DNA from: Paraburkholderia sp. LEh10
GTDB lineage: Bacteria; Pseudomonadota; Gammaproteobacteria; Burkholderiales; Burkholderiaceae
Assembly: GCF_017814945.1 (NCBI RefSeq)
Contig: NZ_JAGIPX010000003.1
Span: 211,344 to 275,343 of the forward strand
Reading direction: 5' to 3'
DNA: 64,000 bases
The notes under the pieces were generated by a model. The model saw only the letters and a program-made list of their open reading frames with translations, did not search any database and was not told the DNA's origin. Positions 21,260 to 31,688 of this stretch are shown piece by piece. Positions within the stretch are counted from its first letter, which is position 1. Every line of letters starts with the position of its first letter. Made by a program: the position numbers and the translations under genes.

Positions 21260-21406
21260 CCGGGGAGTATAGCAAAGGCGCCTGTCCGCCGCGCCGGGAC
21301 CGACCATCCCGGACGTTGCCTTCACCGGCCCCTCAACCTTGCTGCGCGGGCGTTTGCGCGCGGCTTCGCTGACGAACCAGGACGTTCACCCGATGCGCTT
21401 TTGCCG

Positions 21407-23410
21407 ATGATCTCCCCGCTCGAAATGACGCTGTTCCTGCTGCTGGCTTCAGTGGTGGGCGTCGTCGTGTTCCGCTATCTGAACCTGCCGCCGATGCTCG
21501 GCTATCTGTCGGTGGGGATCGTCATCGGGCCGCACGCGTTCGGCATCGTGCCCGATTCGGTCGGCGCGCAGAATCTCGCGGAATTCGGCGTCGTGTTCCT
21601 GATGTTCTCGATCGGGCTGGAGTTCTCGCTGGCGAAGCTTCGCTCGATGCGCACGCTCGTATTCGGCCTGGGCCTGCTGCAGGTGCTCGGCACGATCGCT
21701 TTCGCGGTCACGCTCGGCTTCGTGTTCGAACGGTGGGTGCATATTTCGTGGCAGGCCAGCGTCGCGCTGGGCGGCGCGCTCGCGATGTCGTCGACGGCCA
21801 TCGTCAGCAAGATGCTCGCGGAGCGGCTCGAGATCGAAACCGAGCACGGCCGCAATATCTTCGGCGTGCTGCTGTTCCAGGATCTGGCCGTGGTGCCGCT
21901 GCTGATCATCATCTCGGCGCTGGGCGGTCATTCCGACGACCTGCTGAAAGCGCTCGGTGTCGCGTCGATCAAGATCGTGATAGCGCTGGCGCTGCTCCTG
22001 ATCGTCGGACAGAAGTTCATGACGCGCTGGTTCAACGTGGTGGCGCGGCGCCGCTCGCAGGAGCTGTTCATCCTGAACCTGCTGCTCGTGACGCTGGGCG
22101 CGGCGTTCATCACCGACAAGTTCGGCCTGTCGCTCGCGCTCGGCGCCTTCATTGCGGGCATGCTGATCGCCGAGACACCGTACCGGCATCAGGTGGAAGA
22201 GGACATCAAGCCGTTCCGCGACGTGCTGCTCGGTCTCTTCTTCGTGACGACGGGCATGCTGCTGAACCCGATGGTGATCTGGCAGCATCCGCTGCTCGTG
22301 CTCGCGTTCCTGCTCGGCCCGGTGCTGCTCAAGGCCGTGATGATCACGGGTCTTGCGCGCCTGTTCGGCGCGACGCCCGGCGTTGCGATGCGCACGGGCA
22401 TCGGGCTCGCGCAGGCGGGCGAATTCGGCTTCGTGCTGCTCAATCTGATTCTCGACAAGCACCTCGTCGATGCGACGCTGTTGCAGGCGATTCTCGCCGC
22501 GATGCTGCTGTCGATGCTCGCCGCGCCGTTCCTGATCCAGAACGCTGACCGGATCGTGCTGCGGCTGTCGTCGACGGAATGGATGATGCAATCGCTGCAG
22601 ATGACGCGCATCGCGACGCAAAGCCTCAAGCAGAGCGGCCACGTGATCATCTGCGGCTATGGCCGCGCCGGGCAGAACCTGGCGCGCATGCTGGAGCACG
22701 AAGGGCTCTCGTACGTCGCGCTCGACCTCGATCCCGACCGCGTGGCGGCGGCCGCGGCGGCGGGTGAATCCGTCGTGTTCGGCGACGCTGGGCGGCGCGA
22801 GTCGCTGCTGGCCGCGGGCATCCATCGCGCGGCGACCGTCGCGATCACCTATGCGAACACACCGTCCGCGCTGCGCGTGCTGCACAACATCCACGAACTC
22901 GAACCGACGTTGCCTGTGATCGTGCGCACCGTCGATGATAGCGACCTCGAAAAGCTGCTCGCGGCGGGCGCGACCGAGGTGATTCCGGAGATCGTCGAAG
23001 GCAGCCTGATGCTGGCTTCGCATACGCTCGTCGTGATGGGCGTGCCGATGCGGCGCGTCGTGCGGCGCGTCGAGGAGCTGCGCGACGAGCGTTACAGCCT
23101 GCTGCGCGGCTACTTCCACGGCGCCGACGACGTCGAAGACGACGACGGCCACGAACAGGTGCGGCTACAATCGGTCCCCGTCGATGAAAAAGCCGATGCC
23201 GTCGGGCGCACGCTCGAAGAGCTCGGGCTGTTCGATCTCGGTGTCGAAGTGACGGCGATTCGCCGGCATGGCATTCGCGGCGTCGAGCCCGATCCCTCGA
23301 CCAAACTGCGCGCAAGCGACATCGTCGTGCTGCGCGGCCTGCCCGAAGCGCTGGCGGAAGCGGAGGAACGTTTGTCCAAGCATCGGCGACCGGGCGCGGC
23401 GGCGGCCTGA
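21407..23410 (+). CDS. CPA2-family cation:proton antiporter (KefC/YbaL-like)
   Basis: This is a 667-residue inner-membrane antiporter for potassium or another monovalent cation. The N-terminal two thirds is a Na/H-exchanger domain with about 12 membrane segments ([40 protein letters not shown]). It is followed by an RCK/TrkA-N domain ([18 protein letters not shown], about residues 412-430) and a C-terminal TrkA-C domain ending [17 protein letters not shown]. The family is gated by nucleotides or glutathione adducts; the ligand here is unknown. The ATG at 21407 precedes [17 protein letters not shown]. Confidence 0.9.
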   Translation: MISPLEMTLFLLLASVVGVVVFRYLNLPPMLGYLSVGIVIGPHAFGIVPDSVGAQNLAEFGVVFLMFSIGLEFSLAKLRSMRTLVFGLGLLQVLGTIAFAVTLGFVFERWVHISWQASVALGGALAMSSTAIVSKMLAERLEIETEHGRNIFGVLLFQDLAVVPLLIIISALGGHSDDLLKALGVASIKIVIALALLLIVGQKFMTRWFNVVARRRSQELFILNLLLVTLGAAFITDKFGLSLALGAFIAGMLIAETPYRHQVEEDIKPFRDVLLGLFFVTTGMLLNPMVIWQHPLLVLAFLLGPVLLKAVMITGLARLFGATPGVAMRTGIGLAQAGEFGFVLLNLILDKHLVDATLLQAILAAMLLSMLAAPFLIQNADRIVLRLSSTEWMMQSLQMTRIATQSLKQSGHVIICGYGRAGQNLARMLEHEGLSYVALDLDPDRVAAAAAAGESVVFGDAGRRESLLAAGIHRAATVAITYANTPSALRVLHNIHELEPTLPVIVRTVDDSDLEKLLAAGATEVIPEIVEGSLMLASHTLVVMGVPMRRVVRRVEELRDERYSLLRGYFHGADDVEDDDGHEQVRLQSVPVDEKADAVGRTLEELGLFDLGVEVTAIRRHGIRGVEPDPSTKLRASDIVVLRGLPEALAEAEERLSKHRRPGAAAA

Positions 23411-23537
23411 CGCTTGCTGCAACACTTCATCGATGAATCACGCGGCGCGCGGCGTTCACGACGATCGGCGAACGTGCGCCGCACTCACGCAACTCATGGG
23501 AAATATCTGGGTTCTCACGGACCCGTCTGGAGTCATC

Positions 23538-24104
23538 ATGTCCAACGCGCCTGCGAACAAGCCATTCGATCCGGCCGAATACATCAACAGCCAGATCCGC
23601 ACGGTGCCCGACTGGCCGCAGGCCGGCGTGAAGTTTCGCGACATCACGCCGCTTTTGCAAAACCCGAAGACGCTGCGCGTGCTGATCGATCTGTTCGTGC
23701 AGCGCTATATCGACAAGAAGCTCGACTATGTCGCGGGACTCGATGCGCGCGGCTTCATCATCGGGCCGGTCATCGCATACGAGCTGAACCTCGGCTTCAT
23801 TCCGATCCGCAAGATCGGCAAGCTGCCGTATAAGACGGTGTCCGAATCATACGAGCTCGAATACGGCTCCGCGACCGTCGAGATTCACGAAGACGCGTGC
23901 AAGCCGGGCGACCGCGTCGTCATCATCGACGATCTGATCGCGACGGGCGGCACGATGATGGCAGGCAAAAAGCTGCTCGAGCGTCTCGGCGCGACGGTGC
24001 TTGAAGGCGCGGCCATCATCGACCTGCCCGAACTCGGCGGCTCGAAGCTGCTGCGCGAAGCGGGCCTGCCGCTTTTCACCGTCACGACCTTCGGCGGCCA
24101 CTGA
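23538..24104 (+). CDS. apt: Adenine phosphoribosyltransferase
   Basis: Apt salvages adenine to AMP using PRPP. From the ATG at 23538, with GGAG seven bases upstream, the protein has 188 residues. It shows [31 protein letters not shown], and the PRPP-binding signature [14 protein letters not shown] (about residues 130-143). In-frame sequence further upstream overlaps the antiporter gene in another frame and is not used. Confidence 0.96.
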   Translation: MSNAPANKPFDPAEYINSQIRTVPDWPQAGVKFRDITPLLQNPKTLRVLIDLFVQRYIDKKLDYVAGLDARGFIIGPVIAYELNLGFIPIRKIGKLPYKTVSESYELEYGSATVEIHEDACKPGDRVVIIDDLIATGGTMMAGKKLLERLGATVLEGAAIIDLPELGGSKLLREAGLPLFTVTTFGGH

Positions 24105-24129
24105 TTTCACCACACGGAGCCTCTACCCG

Positions 24130-24744
24130 ATGCCCAACTTCATGCTCTTTCTCGCGACGTCGATAGCGATCACGTTCGCGCCCGGTCCCGACAATCTGCA
24201 AGTTCTCGCGCGCGGCATCTCGCAAGGACGCGCCGCGGGCTTCGTCGCCGCGCTCGGCTTCGCGGCGGGCATCTCGTTTCACACGACGCTTGCCGCGCTC
24301 GGCGTCGCCGCCGTGCTGCGTTCGTCGCCCGTCGCGTTCGAAGTCATCAAGCTCGCGGGCGCGGCGTATCTGATCTGGATCGGCATCAAGGCGCTGCGCA
24401 GCAAAGGCCTCGCGACGGCGCACGAGCGCGCGCCGCAGCCGCTCGCATCGATCTTCCGGCAGAGCGTGATCGGCAACATGCTCAATCCGAAGGTGACGTT
24501 GTTCTTCGTCGTGTTTCTGCCGCAATTCGTCGACCCGCATGGCGCGCAGAGCGTCACGCTGCAAATGCTCGAACTGGGGGCGCTGTTCATGCTGCAAACG
24601 GTCGCCGTGTTTTCGCTGTTCGGCGTGTGCGCGGGCATGATCGGCGGCTGGCTGAAGCGTCGTCCGCGCGCGGGCGTGTGGCTCGACCGGCTGGCGGGCA
24701 CGACCTTCATCGCGATCGGCATCCGCGTCGCGTTGCGCGACTGA
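24130..24744 (+). CDS. LysE/RhtB-family translocator
   Basis: This is a 204-residue inner-membrane exporter, probably for an amino acid or derivative. It has about six hydrophobic segments and the family N-terminal motif AITFAPGPDNLQVLARGISQ, then GRAAGFVAALGFAAGI. A central motif FRQSVIGNMLNPKVTLFFVV is also typical of LysE proteins. It starts 25 bp after apt on the same strand. The substrate cannot be inferred. Confidence 0.9.
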   Translation: MPNFMLFLATSIAITFAPGPDNLQVLARGISQGRAAGFVAALGFAAGISFHTTLAALGVAAVLRSSPVAFEVIKLAGAAYLIWIGIKALRSKGLATAHERAPQPLASIFRQSVIGNMLNPKVTLFFVVFLPQFVDPHGAQSVTLQMLELGALFMLQTVAVFSLFGVCAGMIGGWLKRRPRAGVWLDRLAGTTFIAIGIRVALRD

Positions 24745-24809
24745 TTCATCGCGCCCCGCGCGCGCAGTGCGGGGCGTCACGTTTTCGCATCACGCTGTCG
24801 GGAGTGTTC

Positions 24810-25670
24810 ATGTCTTTGCCTTGCATCGTCGCCGCGCGCCGTTTCGATCCCGCGCTCCATCTGCCGTTCATGATCGGCGCGGAACGCGTCGGCTGGATTC
24901 GTGCGAGCGATATGCCGCTGCTTGTGCGCTGGCCCGACGTATTCGATATCGATGCACGCGGCGTGAGGTTGTCGCCGCGCTTCGATACCGTCGATCTGCG
25001 CAGCGCCGCGCTCGGCGTGGTGATCGGCGCGCTTGCCGCGGACGGCCGCATTCCCGGCTGGCGCGACGAAACCTACGCGATCCGCAATGCGTTCGATGCG
25101 CCGCCGCTCGCGTATATCGAACGCGCGGCGTCACGCTTTTTCGGCACGATGACGTACGCGGTGCATTTGAACGGCGTCGTAGAATATGCAGAGTCTGCGT
25201 CACGCGGCGCGCCGCAGTTGTGGATCGCGCGTCGCAGCGAGACGAAGGCGACCGATCCCGGCATGCTCGACAATGTCGTCGCGGGCGGCATCGGCTGGGG
25301 TTTCAGTCTTGCCGATACGATCATCAAGGAGTGCTGGGAAGAAGCGGGCATTCCGGAAGAAATCGCCGCGCATGCGGTCGCGGGGCGCACAGCACATGTG
25401 CTGCAATCGCTGCCGGAAGGCACGCAGGCCGAGCAGATTTTCATCTACGATCTGGCGCTGCCCGAAGACTTCGCGCCGCGCAATCAGGACGGCGAAGTCG
25501 GCGAACATCGGCTGGCGCGTATCGAAGATGTCGCGCAATGGATCGAAGACGGCGCGATGACAGTCGATGCGAGCCTCGCGACGCTCGACTGCCTGCTGCG
25601 CCGACGCTGGATCGACGAAGACGCATGCGCGGGCATCGACGCGCTGTTCGCGCCGCCCGTGTTCGCGTGA
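24810..25670 (+). CDS. DUF4743-plus-Nudix hydrolase (Tnr3-like)
   Basis: This is a 286-residue protein with a DUF4743 domain (about residues 1-120) followed by a Nudix domain. The Nudix box reads GGIGWGFSLADTIIKECWEE, then AGI. Relative to the standard GX5EX7REUXEEXGU the first Glu is Ser and RE is KE, while the metal-binding EE is kept. This pattern is typical of the Nudix domain linked to thiamine pyrophosphokinase in fungi (Tnr3), which hydrolyses damaged thiamine diphosphate analogues. A similar housecleaning role here is inference. GGAG lies six bases before the ATG. Confidence 0.88.
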   Translation: MSLPCIVAARRFDPALHLPFMIGAERVGWIRASDMPLLVRWPDVFDIDARGVRLSPRFDTVDLRSAALGVVIGALAADGRIPGWRDETYAIRNAFDAPPLAYIERAASRFFGTMTYAVHLNGVVEYAESASRGAPQLWIARRSETKATDPGMLDNVVAGGIGWGFSLADTIIKECWEEAGIPEEIAAHAVAGRTAHVLQSLPEGTQAEQIFIYDLALPEDFAPRNQDGEVGEHRLARIEDVAQWIEDGAMTVDASLATLDCLLRRRWIDEDACAGIDALFAPPVFA

Positions 25671-25745
25671 CGAATGGCGGCGCGCCTGTAGCACGGCATC
25701 ACACGCTCTACGAAACACGCACTGAAGAAGGGAGTCACCGAGGTC

Positions 25746-26609
25746 ATGTCGACCGAACACAGCTTTATCCTCAAACTGTCGTGCGCCGACCGGCCCGGCA
25801 TCGTTCATGCCGTTTCGGGCTTTCTGTTCGAGCGCGGCAGCAACATCCTCGACTCCGCGCAGTTCGGCGACAGCCACACGGGTGAGTTTTTCATGCGCGT
25901 CCACTTCCAGCAGGTGGGCGGCGATCCTGGCCTCGAAGCGCTGCGCGCGGCGTTCGCGACGCTCGCCGAACAATTCGGCATGCGTTGGGAACTGCACGAC
26001 GCAAACGTGAAGCCGCGCGTCGTGATCATGGTGTCGAAGATCGGCCACTGCCTGAACGATTTGCTGTTCCGCTATCGCACGGGGCAACTGAACATCGAGA
26101 TTCCCGCGATCATCTCGAACCACAAGGAGTTCTATCAGCTCGCCGCGAGCTACGACATTCCGTTCCATCATTTCCCGCTGACGTCGAAGGACACGAAGGC
26201 GCAGCAGGAAGCGCGGGTGCTCGAAGTGATCGACGAATGCAAGGCTGACCTCGTCGTGCTCGCGCGCTACATGCAGATTCTGTCGCCGCAATTGTGCGAC
26301 CAGCTTGCCGGCCGCGCGATCAACATCCATCACTCGTTCCTGCCGAGCTTCAAGGGTGCGAAGCCGTACTACCAGGCGTTCGACCGCGGCGTGAAGCTGA
26401 TCGGCGCAACGGCGCATTACGTGACAACGGATCTCGACGAAGGCCCGATCATCGAGCAGGAAGTGGAGCGCGTCGATCACAGCATGACGCCGGATCAATT
26501 GACGGCGATTGGCCGCGATGTCGAATGTGTGACGCTTGCGCGCGCCGTGAAGTGGCACGTCGAGCACCGTATCGTGCTGAACGGCAGCAAGACGGTGGTG
26601 TTCCGCTGA
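25746..26609 (+). CDS. purU: Formyltetrahydrofolate deformylase
   Basis: PurU hydrolyses 10-formyl-THF to formate and THF, balancing one-carbon pools. The 287-residue protein has an N-terminal ACT domain (LKLSCADRPGIVHAVSGFLF) and a formyltransferase-like catalytic domain with IISNHKEF, INIHHSFLPSFKGAKPYYQA (catalytic His) and GATAHYVTTDLDEGPIIEQE (catalytic Asp). A clear terminator follows. Confidence 0.97.
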   Translation: MSTEHSFILKLSCADRPGIVHAVSGFLFERGSNILDSAQFGDSHTGEFFMRVHFQQVGGDPGLEALRAAFATLAEQFGMRWELHDANVKPRVVIMVSKIGHCLNDLLFRYRTGQLNIEIPAIISNHKEFYQLAASYDIPFHHFPLTSKDTKAQQEARVLEVIDECKADLVVLARYMQILSPQLCDQLAGRAINIHHSFLPSFKGAKPYYQAFDRGVKLIGATAHYVTTDLDEGPIIEQEVERVDHSMTPDQLTAIGRDVECVTLARAVKWHVEHRIVLNGSKTVVFR

Positions 26610-26627
26610 TTCGTCTTCGTTGATGTG

Positions 26628-26666
26628 AAACCGGCGCGGGCCTTGACTGGCCGCGCCGGTTTTTTA
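26628..26666 (+). terminator. Rho-independent terminator after purU
   Basis: A 12-bp perfect stem (AAACCGGCGCGG / CCGCGCCGGTTT) lies about 20 bp after the purU stop and is followed on the plus strand by more Ts. The stop codon of the minus-strand PepSY remnant lies within its T-tract, so it may serve both strands. Confidence 0.88.
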
Positions 26667-26915
26667 TTGCGAAGCCGCGCTTTCCGTTTGCGTCCCGACG
26701 ACGCGTGCAGCCGGCTTGCGCGTGCTCGTCGCATGGCGGCGCGCATTCAGCTTCTTGAGCCAGATCAGCAGGCCCGTCACGCTCAGCATGGCCACCATCA
26801 CGCCGACGCAACTGATCACGATGCGTCCGCCCGTGCCGAGGATGCGCCCTGCGCCTGCATGAAGAGGTCGCCCGCCGTTCCCCGGCCAGGAGCCTGCGCG
26901 CCGAATGACGGACAT
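26664..26915 (-). pseudogene. Truncated PepSY-associated transmembrane protein (C-terminal remnant)
   Basis: An 83-residue frame on the minus strand contains RPLHAGAGRILGTGGRIVIS followed by CVGVMVAMLSVTGLLIWLKK. That LHtG...GxxGR-helix-VTGxLiWxKK pattern is the last membrane helix of PepSY-type iron-uptake membrane proteins (PiuB-like), normally 370-500 residues long. Everything N-terminal is missing; only an unrelated short start, MSVIRRAGSWPGN, precedes it. A Fur-box-like site lies 20 bp upstream. I read this as the remnant of a larger deleted gene, though a functional one-helix protein cannot be excluded. Confidence 0.6.
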
Positions 26916-26934
26916 GATGGCGTATCTACTTGCG

Positions 26935-26953
26935 AATAAGAACGATTCCCATC
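26935..26953. promoter_or_regulatory. Fur-box-like operator
   Basis: The 19-bp AATAAGAACGATTCCCATC matches 16 of 19 positions of the ideal betaproteobacterial-type Fur box AATGAGAACGATTCTCATT. It lies just upstream (on the minus strand) of the PepSY remnant, a family usually iron-regulated. The rest of 26916-27159 shows no gene. Confidence 0.5.
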
Positions 26954-27104
26954 TTATGGGGTGGCGCGGTTATCGCAAGCGTTGAGTCAGCGCCGGTAAG
27001 CCGGATTTGCGGGAAGACGGCGGCTCGCGGGGCGATCGGTAGATGGAAGCCGTTTTGCCCGATTGCGACAAAACGTCGCATCACCGATATGTCAACGGCG
27101 AAAC

Positions 27105-27130
27105 AAGGGCGGCCTGCCTGGCCGCCCCTT
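27105..27130 (-). terminator. Possible terminator after the AI-2E-family gene
   Basis: A GC-rich inverted repeat (GGGGCGGCC / GGCCGCCC with a short loop, minus strand) lies 30 bp after the stop at 27160. It is followed only by a weak GTTTC tract, so efficiency is doubtful. Confidence 0.4.
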
Positions 27131-27159
27131 CGCGTGCGTGACTGACTTCCCGGAGACAG

Positions 27160-28248
27160 TCACACGAGCCGCAAGTAAATCAGTTCCCGTTTGATGTACG
27201 CGTAGAAAATCGGCGCGGCGATCACGCCCGGAATGCCGAACGCCGCCTCCATGACGAGCATCGCGATCAGCAGCTCCCAGGCGCGCGCCTCGATCTGTCC
27301 GCCGATAATGCGCGCGTTCAGGAAGTACTCGAGCTTGTGGATCAGTATCAGGAACACGAGCGCCGTCACGGCGGCGGGAAAGCTCACCGATAACGCCACG
27401 GCGACGATCAGCGTATTCGAGATCAGGTTGCCGATCACAGGCAGCAGCCCCACGATAAACGTGATGATGACGAGGGTCTTCGCCATCGGCAGCGGCGCGT
27501 GAAAGAGCGGCAGCAGCAACAGCAGGAAGATGCCGGTGAACACCGTGTTGATCGCCGAGATCTTCACCTGCGCGAAGACGATGCGGCGGAACGCATCGGC
27601 AAAACGGCTGACGCGCGTGATGAACGCCGTCGACAGCGGCAGCCGCTGCATATGCTTCTGCGCACCGACCGCGATGATCGCGCCGATGATCATGCCGATC
27701 AGCACATGCGTGAAGATGCGCGCCGCGTTCTTGCCGCCTTGCGAGAGCGTGCCCGCGTGCGTTTGCATCAGCACGGCGGCCTTTTCCTTCATCTGTTCTG
27801 TGGAGACAGGCAGGTTTTGCGCGATGAATTGCGGCAGCCGGCCGCGCGCCTGGTCGATCAGCGCCATCGCCTGGTCGAGCAGCTTCTGGACGCTCGGCAC
27901 GTCGCGCTCGAAATGATCGATGACGGCGATGGTGAAGCCCGCCAGCACGCCGACGATCACGGCGGACAGGATCACCACCGCGAGCCAGCGTGCCCGGCCG
28001 CTCGACATGTGCTTTTCGATGCGCGGCGCGAGGATATGCACAAGCTGGAACACAAGCATGCCGGCGAGCAGCGCGCCCAGCAGCTTCAGTTCGAGCACCG
28101 CCCACATCGCGAGCAGCGCCACGATATAGCTGCCGATTTCGACCGCCGACAGCTTCGGCAGGCTCATGTCGCTGGTCAGCCTGACCGGGCGAGGGCGCAG
28201 ATCCTGCACCTGCCCGCTGTCGTCGCGGGCCTGATTACGCTTGGCCAT
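27160..28248 (-). CDS. AI-2E family transporter (PerM/YdiK-like permease)
   Basis: This is a 362-residue inner-membrane protein with about seven or eight hydrophobic segments. Two helices come first (VEIGSYIVALLAMWAVLELK), then a hydrophilic stretch, then the family motif FIVGLLPVIGNLISNTLIVA and a C-terminal region HKLEYFLNARIIGGQIEARA. The family includes TqsA and sodium or cation exchangers, so the AI-2 label is only a family name. It is convergent with purU across the 550-bp region that carries the PepSY remnant. The ATG at 28248 is chosen as the first in frame. Confidence 0.87.
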   Translation of the reverse strand: MAKRNQARDDSGQVQDLRPRPVRLTSDMSLPKLSAVEIGSYIVALLAMWAVLELKLLGALLAGMLVFQLVHILAPRIEKHMSSGRARWLAVVILSAVIVGVLAGFTIAVIDHFERDVPSVQKLLDQAMALIDQARGRLPQFIAQNLPVSTEQMKEKAAVLMQTHAGTLSQGGKNAARIFTHVLIGMIIGAIIAVGAQKHMQRLPLSTAFITRVSRFADAFRRIVFAQVKISAINTVFTGIFLLLLLPLFHAPLPMAKTLVIITFIVGLLPVIGNLISNTLIVAVALSVSFPAAVTALVFLILIHKLEYFLNARIIGGQIEARAWELLIAMLVMEAAFGIPGVIAAPIFYAYIKRELIYLRLV

Positions 28249-28269
28249 GGCTATCTATAGTCTCCAACC

Positions 28270-31200
28270 TCAGGTTTTCACGCCCGGTTTGCCGGCCTTC
28301 GCCGGCGCTTTTTCCGACGCCTTCGTCGATGCTTTGACGGATTTTGCCACCGGCTTCGTCGCCGATTTCGAAGTCGATTTGGGTGCATCGGCCGCGACGG
28401 CCTTTTTCAGCCTTGCCGGTTTTACGGCAGGATTCACGGATTCTGCAGCCTCGCCGCTCACGCTCTTCCCGGCCTCGACGTCCGGCTGTTCCCCGGACGC
28501 CTGCTCCGCGTTCTGCGCCACGGCTTGCGCTTCCTGCATGACTGATGCATCCGACATGCCGCGCGCCAACAGCGGCGCCAGATAACGTCCGGTAAAACTT
28601 GCCTTCGAGTTTGCGATCTGCTCCGGCGTGCCCTGCGCGATGATCTGGCCGCCGCCGGCGCCGCCTTCGGGACCGAGATCGATCACCCAGTCGGCTGTTT
28701 TTATCACATCGAGATTATGCTCGATGATGACAACCGTATTTCCTTGATCCCGCAACCGGTGAATCACTTCGAGCAGCAGCGCGATATCGTGGAAGTGCAG
28801 CCCCGTGGTCGGCTCGTCGAGGATGTACAGCGTGCGACCCGTATCGCGCTTGCTCAGTTCCAGCGACAGCTTCACGCGTTGCGCCTCGCCGCCCGACAGC
28901 GTGGTCGCCGACTGGCCGAGCCGGATATAGCCGAGGCCCACGTCGAGCAGCGTCTTCAGCTTGCGCGCGACGACGGGCACGGCCTTGAAGAAGTCGTACG
29001 CGTGTTCGACCGTCATCTCCAGCACTTCGCTGATGTTCTGGCCTTTGTACAGAATGTCGAGCGTTTCGCGGTTGTAGCGCTTGCCGTGACAGACATCGCA
29101 CGGCACGTAGACGTCCGGCAGAAAGTGCATCTCGACCTTCAGCACGCCGTCGCCCTGACACGATTCGCAGCGCCCGCCCTTCACGTTGAACGAGAAGCGG
29201 CCCGGATCGTAGCCGCGTTCTTTGGCGGCGGGCACGCCCGCGAACAGTTCGCGGATCGGCGTGAACACGCCCGTGTAGGTGGCGGGATTCGAGCGCGGCG
29301 TGCGGCCGATCGGCGACTGGTCGACGTTGATGACCTTGTCGAAATGCTCGAGGCCTTCGATCGCCTCGAACGGCGAAGGCTCCGCGGACGAGCCGTACAG
29401 GTGTTGCGCGACCGCGTGATACAGCGTGTCGTTGATCAGCGTCGACTTGCCTGAGCCCGACACGCCCGTCACGCAGGTCAGCAGACCGACGGGCAGATCG
29501 AGCGTCACGTGCTTCAGGTTGTTGCCGTAAGCCTCGAGGATGCGCAAATGACGCTCGTCGGCCTGCTTGCGGTCATCGGGGAATTCGATGCGGCGCGTGC
29601 CCGCCAGATACTGGCCCGTCATCGACGCGGGATCGGCTTGCACCTCGACGGGCGTGCCTTCGGCGATCACCATGCCGCCGTGCTCGCCCGCGCCCGGCCC
29701 CATATCGACGACGTAATCGGCCATGCGGATCATGTCTTCGTCGTGCTCGACGACGATCACGGAGTTGCCGAGATCGCGCAGATGCTTGAGCGTGGAAATG
29801 AGGCGGTCGTTGTCGCGCTGATGCAGGCCGATCGACGGTTCGTCGAGCACATACATCACGCCCGTGAGCCCCGAGCCGATCTGCGACGCGAGGCGGATGC
29901 GCTGCGCCTCGCCGCCCGACAGCGTTTCGGCGCTGCGCTCCAGTGACAGATAGTCGAGCCCGACGTTATTCAGGAACATCAGACGCGCGACGATTTCCTT
30001 GATGACCTTGTCGGCGATTTCGCGCTTCGCGCCTTCGAGACGCAGCGTCTGGAAGTAGCCGAGCGTGTCGCGCAGCGGCCAGCCGCTGATTTCATAGATG
30101 CCGCGCGCATCCTTCTCCACGCCAATGCGCACGAAACGCGCTTCGCGGCGCAAACGCGTGCCTTCGCACGACGGGCACGCCTGGTTGTTCTGGTACTTCG
30201 CGAGTTCCTCGCGAACCGCGACGGAATCGGTCTCGCGATAACGCCGCTCCAGATTCGGAATGATCCCTTCGAACACATGCTCGCGCACGGAAGTCCGGCC
30301 GCGCTCGTTGATGTACGAGAACGGCACCGTCTGCTTGCCGGAGCCGTACAGCAGGATGTGGCGCACCTTTTCGGGCAGGTCTTCGAACGCGGTGTCGATG
30401 TCGAATTCGTAGAACGCCGCGAGGCTTTGCAGCATCTGGAAGTAGAACTGGTTGCGCCGGTCCCAGCCCTTCACCGCGCCCGCCGCGAGCGACAGCGACG
30501 GATGCGCGACCACCCGCTTCGGATCGAAGAACGTGATCTGGCCGAGGCCATCGCACTCCGGGCACGCGCCCATCGGGTTGTTGAACGAGAAGAGGCGCGG
30601 CTCCAGTTCCTGCAACGAATACGAGCAGATCGGACACGCGAACTTCGAACTGAACAGGTGCTCTTTGTCCGTGTCCATTTCGAGCGCGATCGCGCGGCCG
30701 TCTGCGAGGCGCAGCGCCGTTTCGAACGATTCGGCGAGCCGCTGCTTCGCGTCCGCGCGCACCTTCAGACGGTCGACGACGACGTCGATGGTGTGCTTGT
30801 CGTTCTTTTTCAGCTGCGGCAGCGAGTCCACTTCGTAGATCTTCGCGACGCCTTCGTTCGCGGTGCCGCCGCCCGAGCGCACGCGAAACCGGATGAAGCC
30901 TTGCGCCTGCATATCTTCGAACAGTTCGGTGTGCTCGCCCTTGCGGTTCGCGACGACGGGCGCGAGGATCATCAGCTTCGTGTCCTCCGGCAGCGCGAGC
31001 GCGGCGTCCACCATCTGCGAGACGCTTTGCGCCTGCAGCGGAATTTCGTGGTCCGGGCAGTAAGGCGTGCCGACACGTGCGTAAAGTAGCCGCAGGTAGT
31101 CGTGGATTTCGGTGACGGTGCCGACCGTCGAGCGCGGGTTGTGCGAGGTCGCCTTCTGCTCGATGGAAATGGCGGGCGACAGACCCTCGATCAGATCGAC

Positions 31201-31416
31201 GTCGGGCTTTTCCATCAACTGCAAAAATTGCCGCGCATACGCGGACAGGCTCTCCACATAGCGGCGCTGGCCTTCGGCATAGAGCGTGTCGAAGGCGAGT
31301 GACGATTTGCCCGAGCCGGACAGGCCGGTAATCACGACCAGCTTGTGACGCGGCAAGTCGAGATTGACGTTCTTCAGGTTGTGGGTCCGAGCCCCACGGA
31401 TACGGATTTGTTCCAT
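28270..31416 (-). CDS. uvrA: Excinuclease ABC subunit A with lysine/alanine-rich C-terminal tail
   Basis: UvrA recognises DNA damage and loads UvrB in nucleotide excision repair. The 1048-residue protein has two ABC ATPase modules (Walker [13 protein letters not shown] near residue 31 and [12 protein letters not shown] near 650) and zinc modules (CPICSYSLQ...[16 protein letters not shown]...[10 protein letters not shown]). The signature motifs [15 protein letters not shown] and [15 protein letters not shown] are present. The core ends near residue 950 (GRYLAPLL). A further 98 residues follow, first acidic and Gln-rich, then Lys/Ala/Ser/Pro-rich like histone H1 tails. Such a tail is absent from E. 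coli UvrA (about 940 residues). A TATAGT hexamer at 31456-31451 is a candidate -10 element. Confidence 0.97.
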   Translation of the reverse strand: MEQIRIRGARTHNLKNVNLDLPRHKLVVITGLSGSGKSSLAFDTLYAEGQRRYVESLSAYARQFLQLMEKPDVDLIEGLSPAISIEQKATSHNPRSTVGTVTEIHDYLRLLYARVGTPYCPDHEIPLQAQSVSQMVDAALALPEDTKLMILAPVVANRKGEHTELFEDMQAQGFIRFRVRSGGGTANEGVAKIYEVDSLPQLKKNDKHTIDVVVDRLKVRADAKQRLAESFETALRLADGRAIALEMDTDKEHLFSSKFACPICSYSLQELEPRLFSFNNPMGACPECDGLGQITFFDPKRVVAHPSLSLAAGAVKGWDRRNQFYFQMLQSLAAFYEFDIDTAFEDLPEKVRHILLYGSGKQTVPFSYINERGRTSVREHVFEGIIPNLERRYRETDSVAVREELAKYQNNQACPSCEGTRLRREARFVRIGVEKDARGIYEISGWPLRDTLGYFQTLRLEGAKREIADKVIKEIVARLMFLNNVGLDYLSLERSAETLSGGEAQRIRLASQIGSGLTGVMYVLDEPSIGLHQRDNDRLISTLKHLRDLGNSVIVVEHDEDMIRMADYVVDMGPGAGEHGGMVIAEGTPVEVQADPASMTGQYLAGTRRIEFPDDRKQADERHLRILEAYGNNLKHVTLDLPVGLLTCVTGVSGSGKSTLINDTLYHAVAQHLYGSSAEPSPFEAIEGLEHFDKVINVDQSPIGRTPRSNPATYTGVFTPIRELFAGVPAAKERGYDPGRFSFNVKGGRCESCQGDGVLKVEMHFLPDVYVPCDVCHGKRYNRETLDILYKGQNISEVLEMTVEHAYDFFKAVPVVARKLKTLLDVGLGYIRLGQSATTLSGGEAQRVKLSLELSKRDTGRTLYILDEPTTGLHFHDIALLLEVIHRLRDQGNTVVIIEHNLDVIKTADWVIDLGPEGGAGGGQIIAQGTPEQIANSKASFTGRYLAPLLARGMSDASVMQEAQAVAQNAEQASGEQPDVEAGKSVSGEAAESVNPAVKPARLKKAVAADAPKSTSKSATKPVAKSVKASTKASEKAPAKAGKPGVKT

Positions 31417-31688
31417 GAACCGGCGGGAAGAGGGGAAGGCTAAACCTGCTACTATAACGACTTTTCCAGACCGCCGTTACGGCTTCCTGACAGCGCGTAA
31501 ACGGTCTGCTGACAGAGACGAAAGCGTCGTTTTTTGCGGGTCCGGCGTCGCGGCGAATAGCCCGTAATTGAGGGCGCCTCTCGTCGTCTGCAAGGCAGAC
31601 GGCGCCGGCGCAAGCACGGCGGGCATCGCAAGCCGCGCATGCAGGGCTCCGAGCGATCCGCCGGCCGTTCATTCGAAAATCGTTCCCG

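Noticed and set aside
21449..23152. 567-codon minus-strand frame opposite the KefC-like antiporter
   Set aside because: Its composition is His/Arg/Glu-rich without motifs, and it exactly mirrors a well-supported membrane protein gene.
25200..26567. 455-codon minus-strand frame across the Nudix gene and purU
   Set aside because: It runs antisense through two recognisable genes and shows no domain or ribosome site.
31417..31688. Possible LexA (SOS) box upstream of uvrA
   Set aside because: CTG and CAG triplets occur, but no pair has the CTGT-N8-ACAG spacing.
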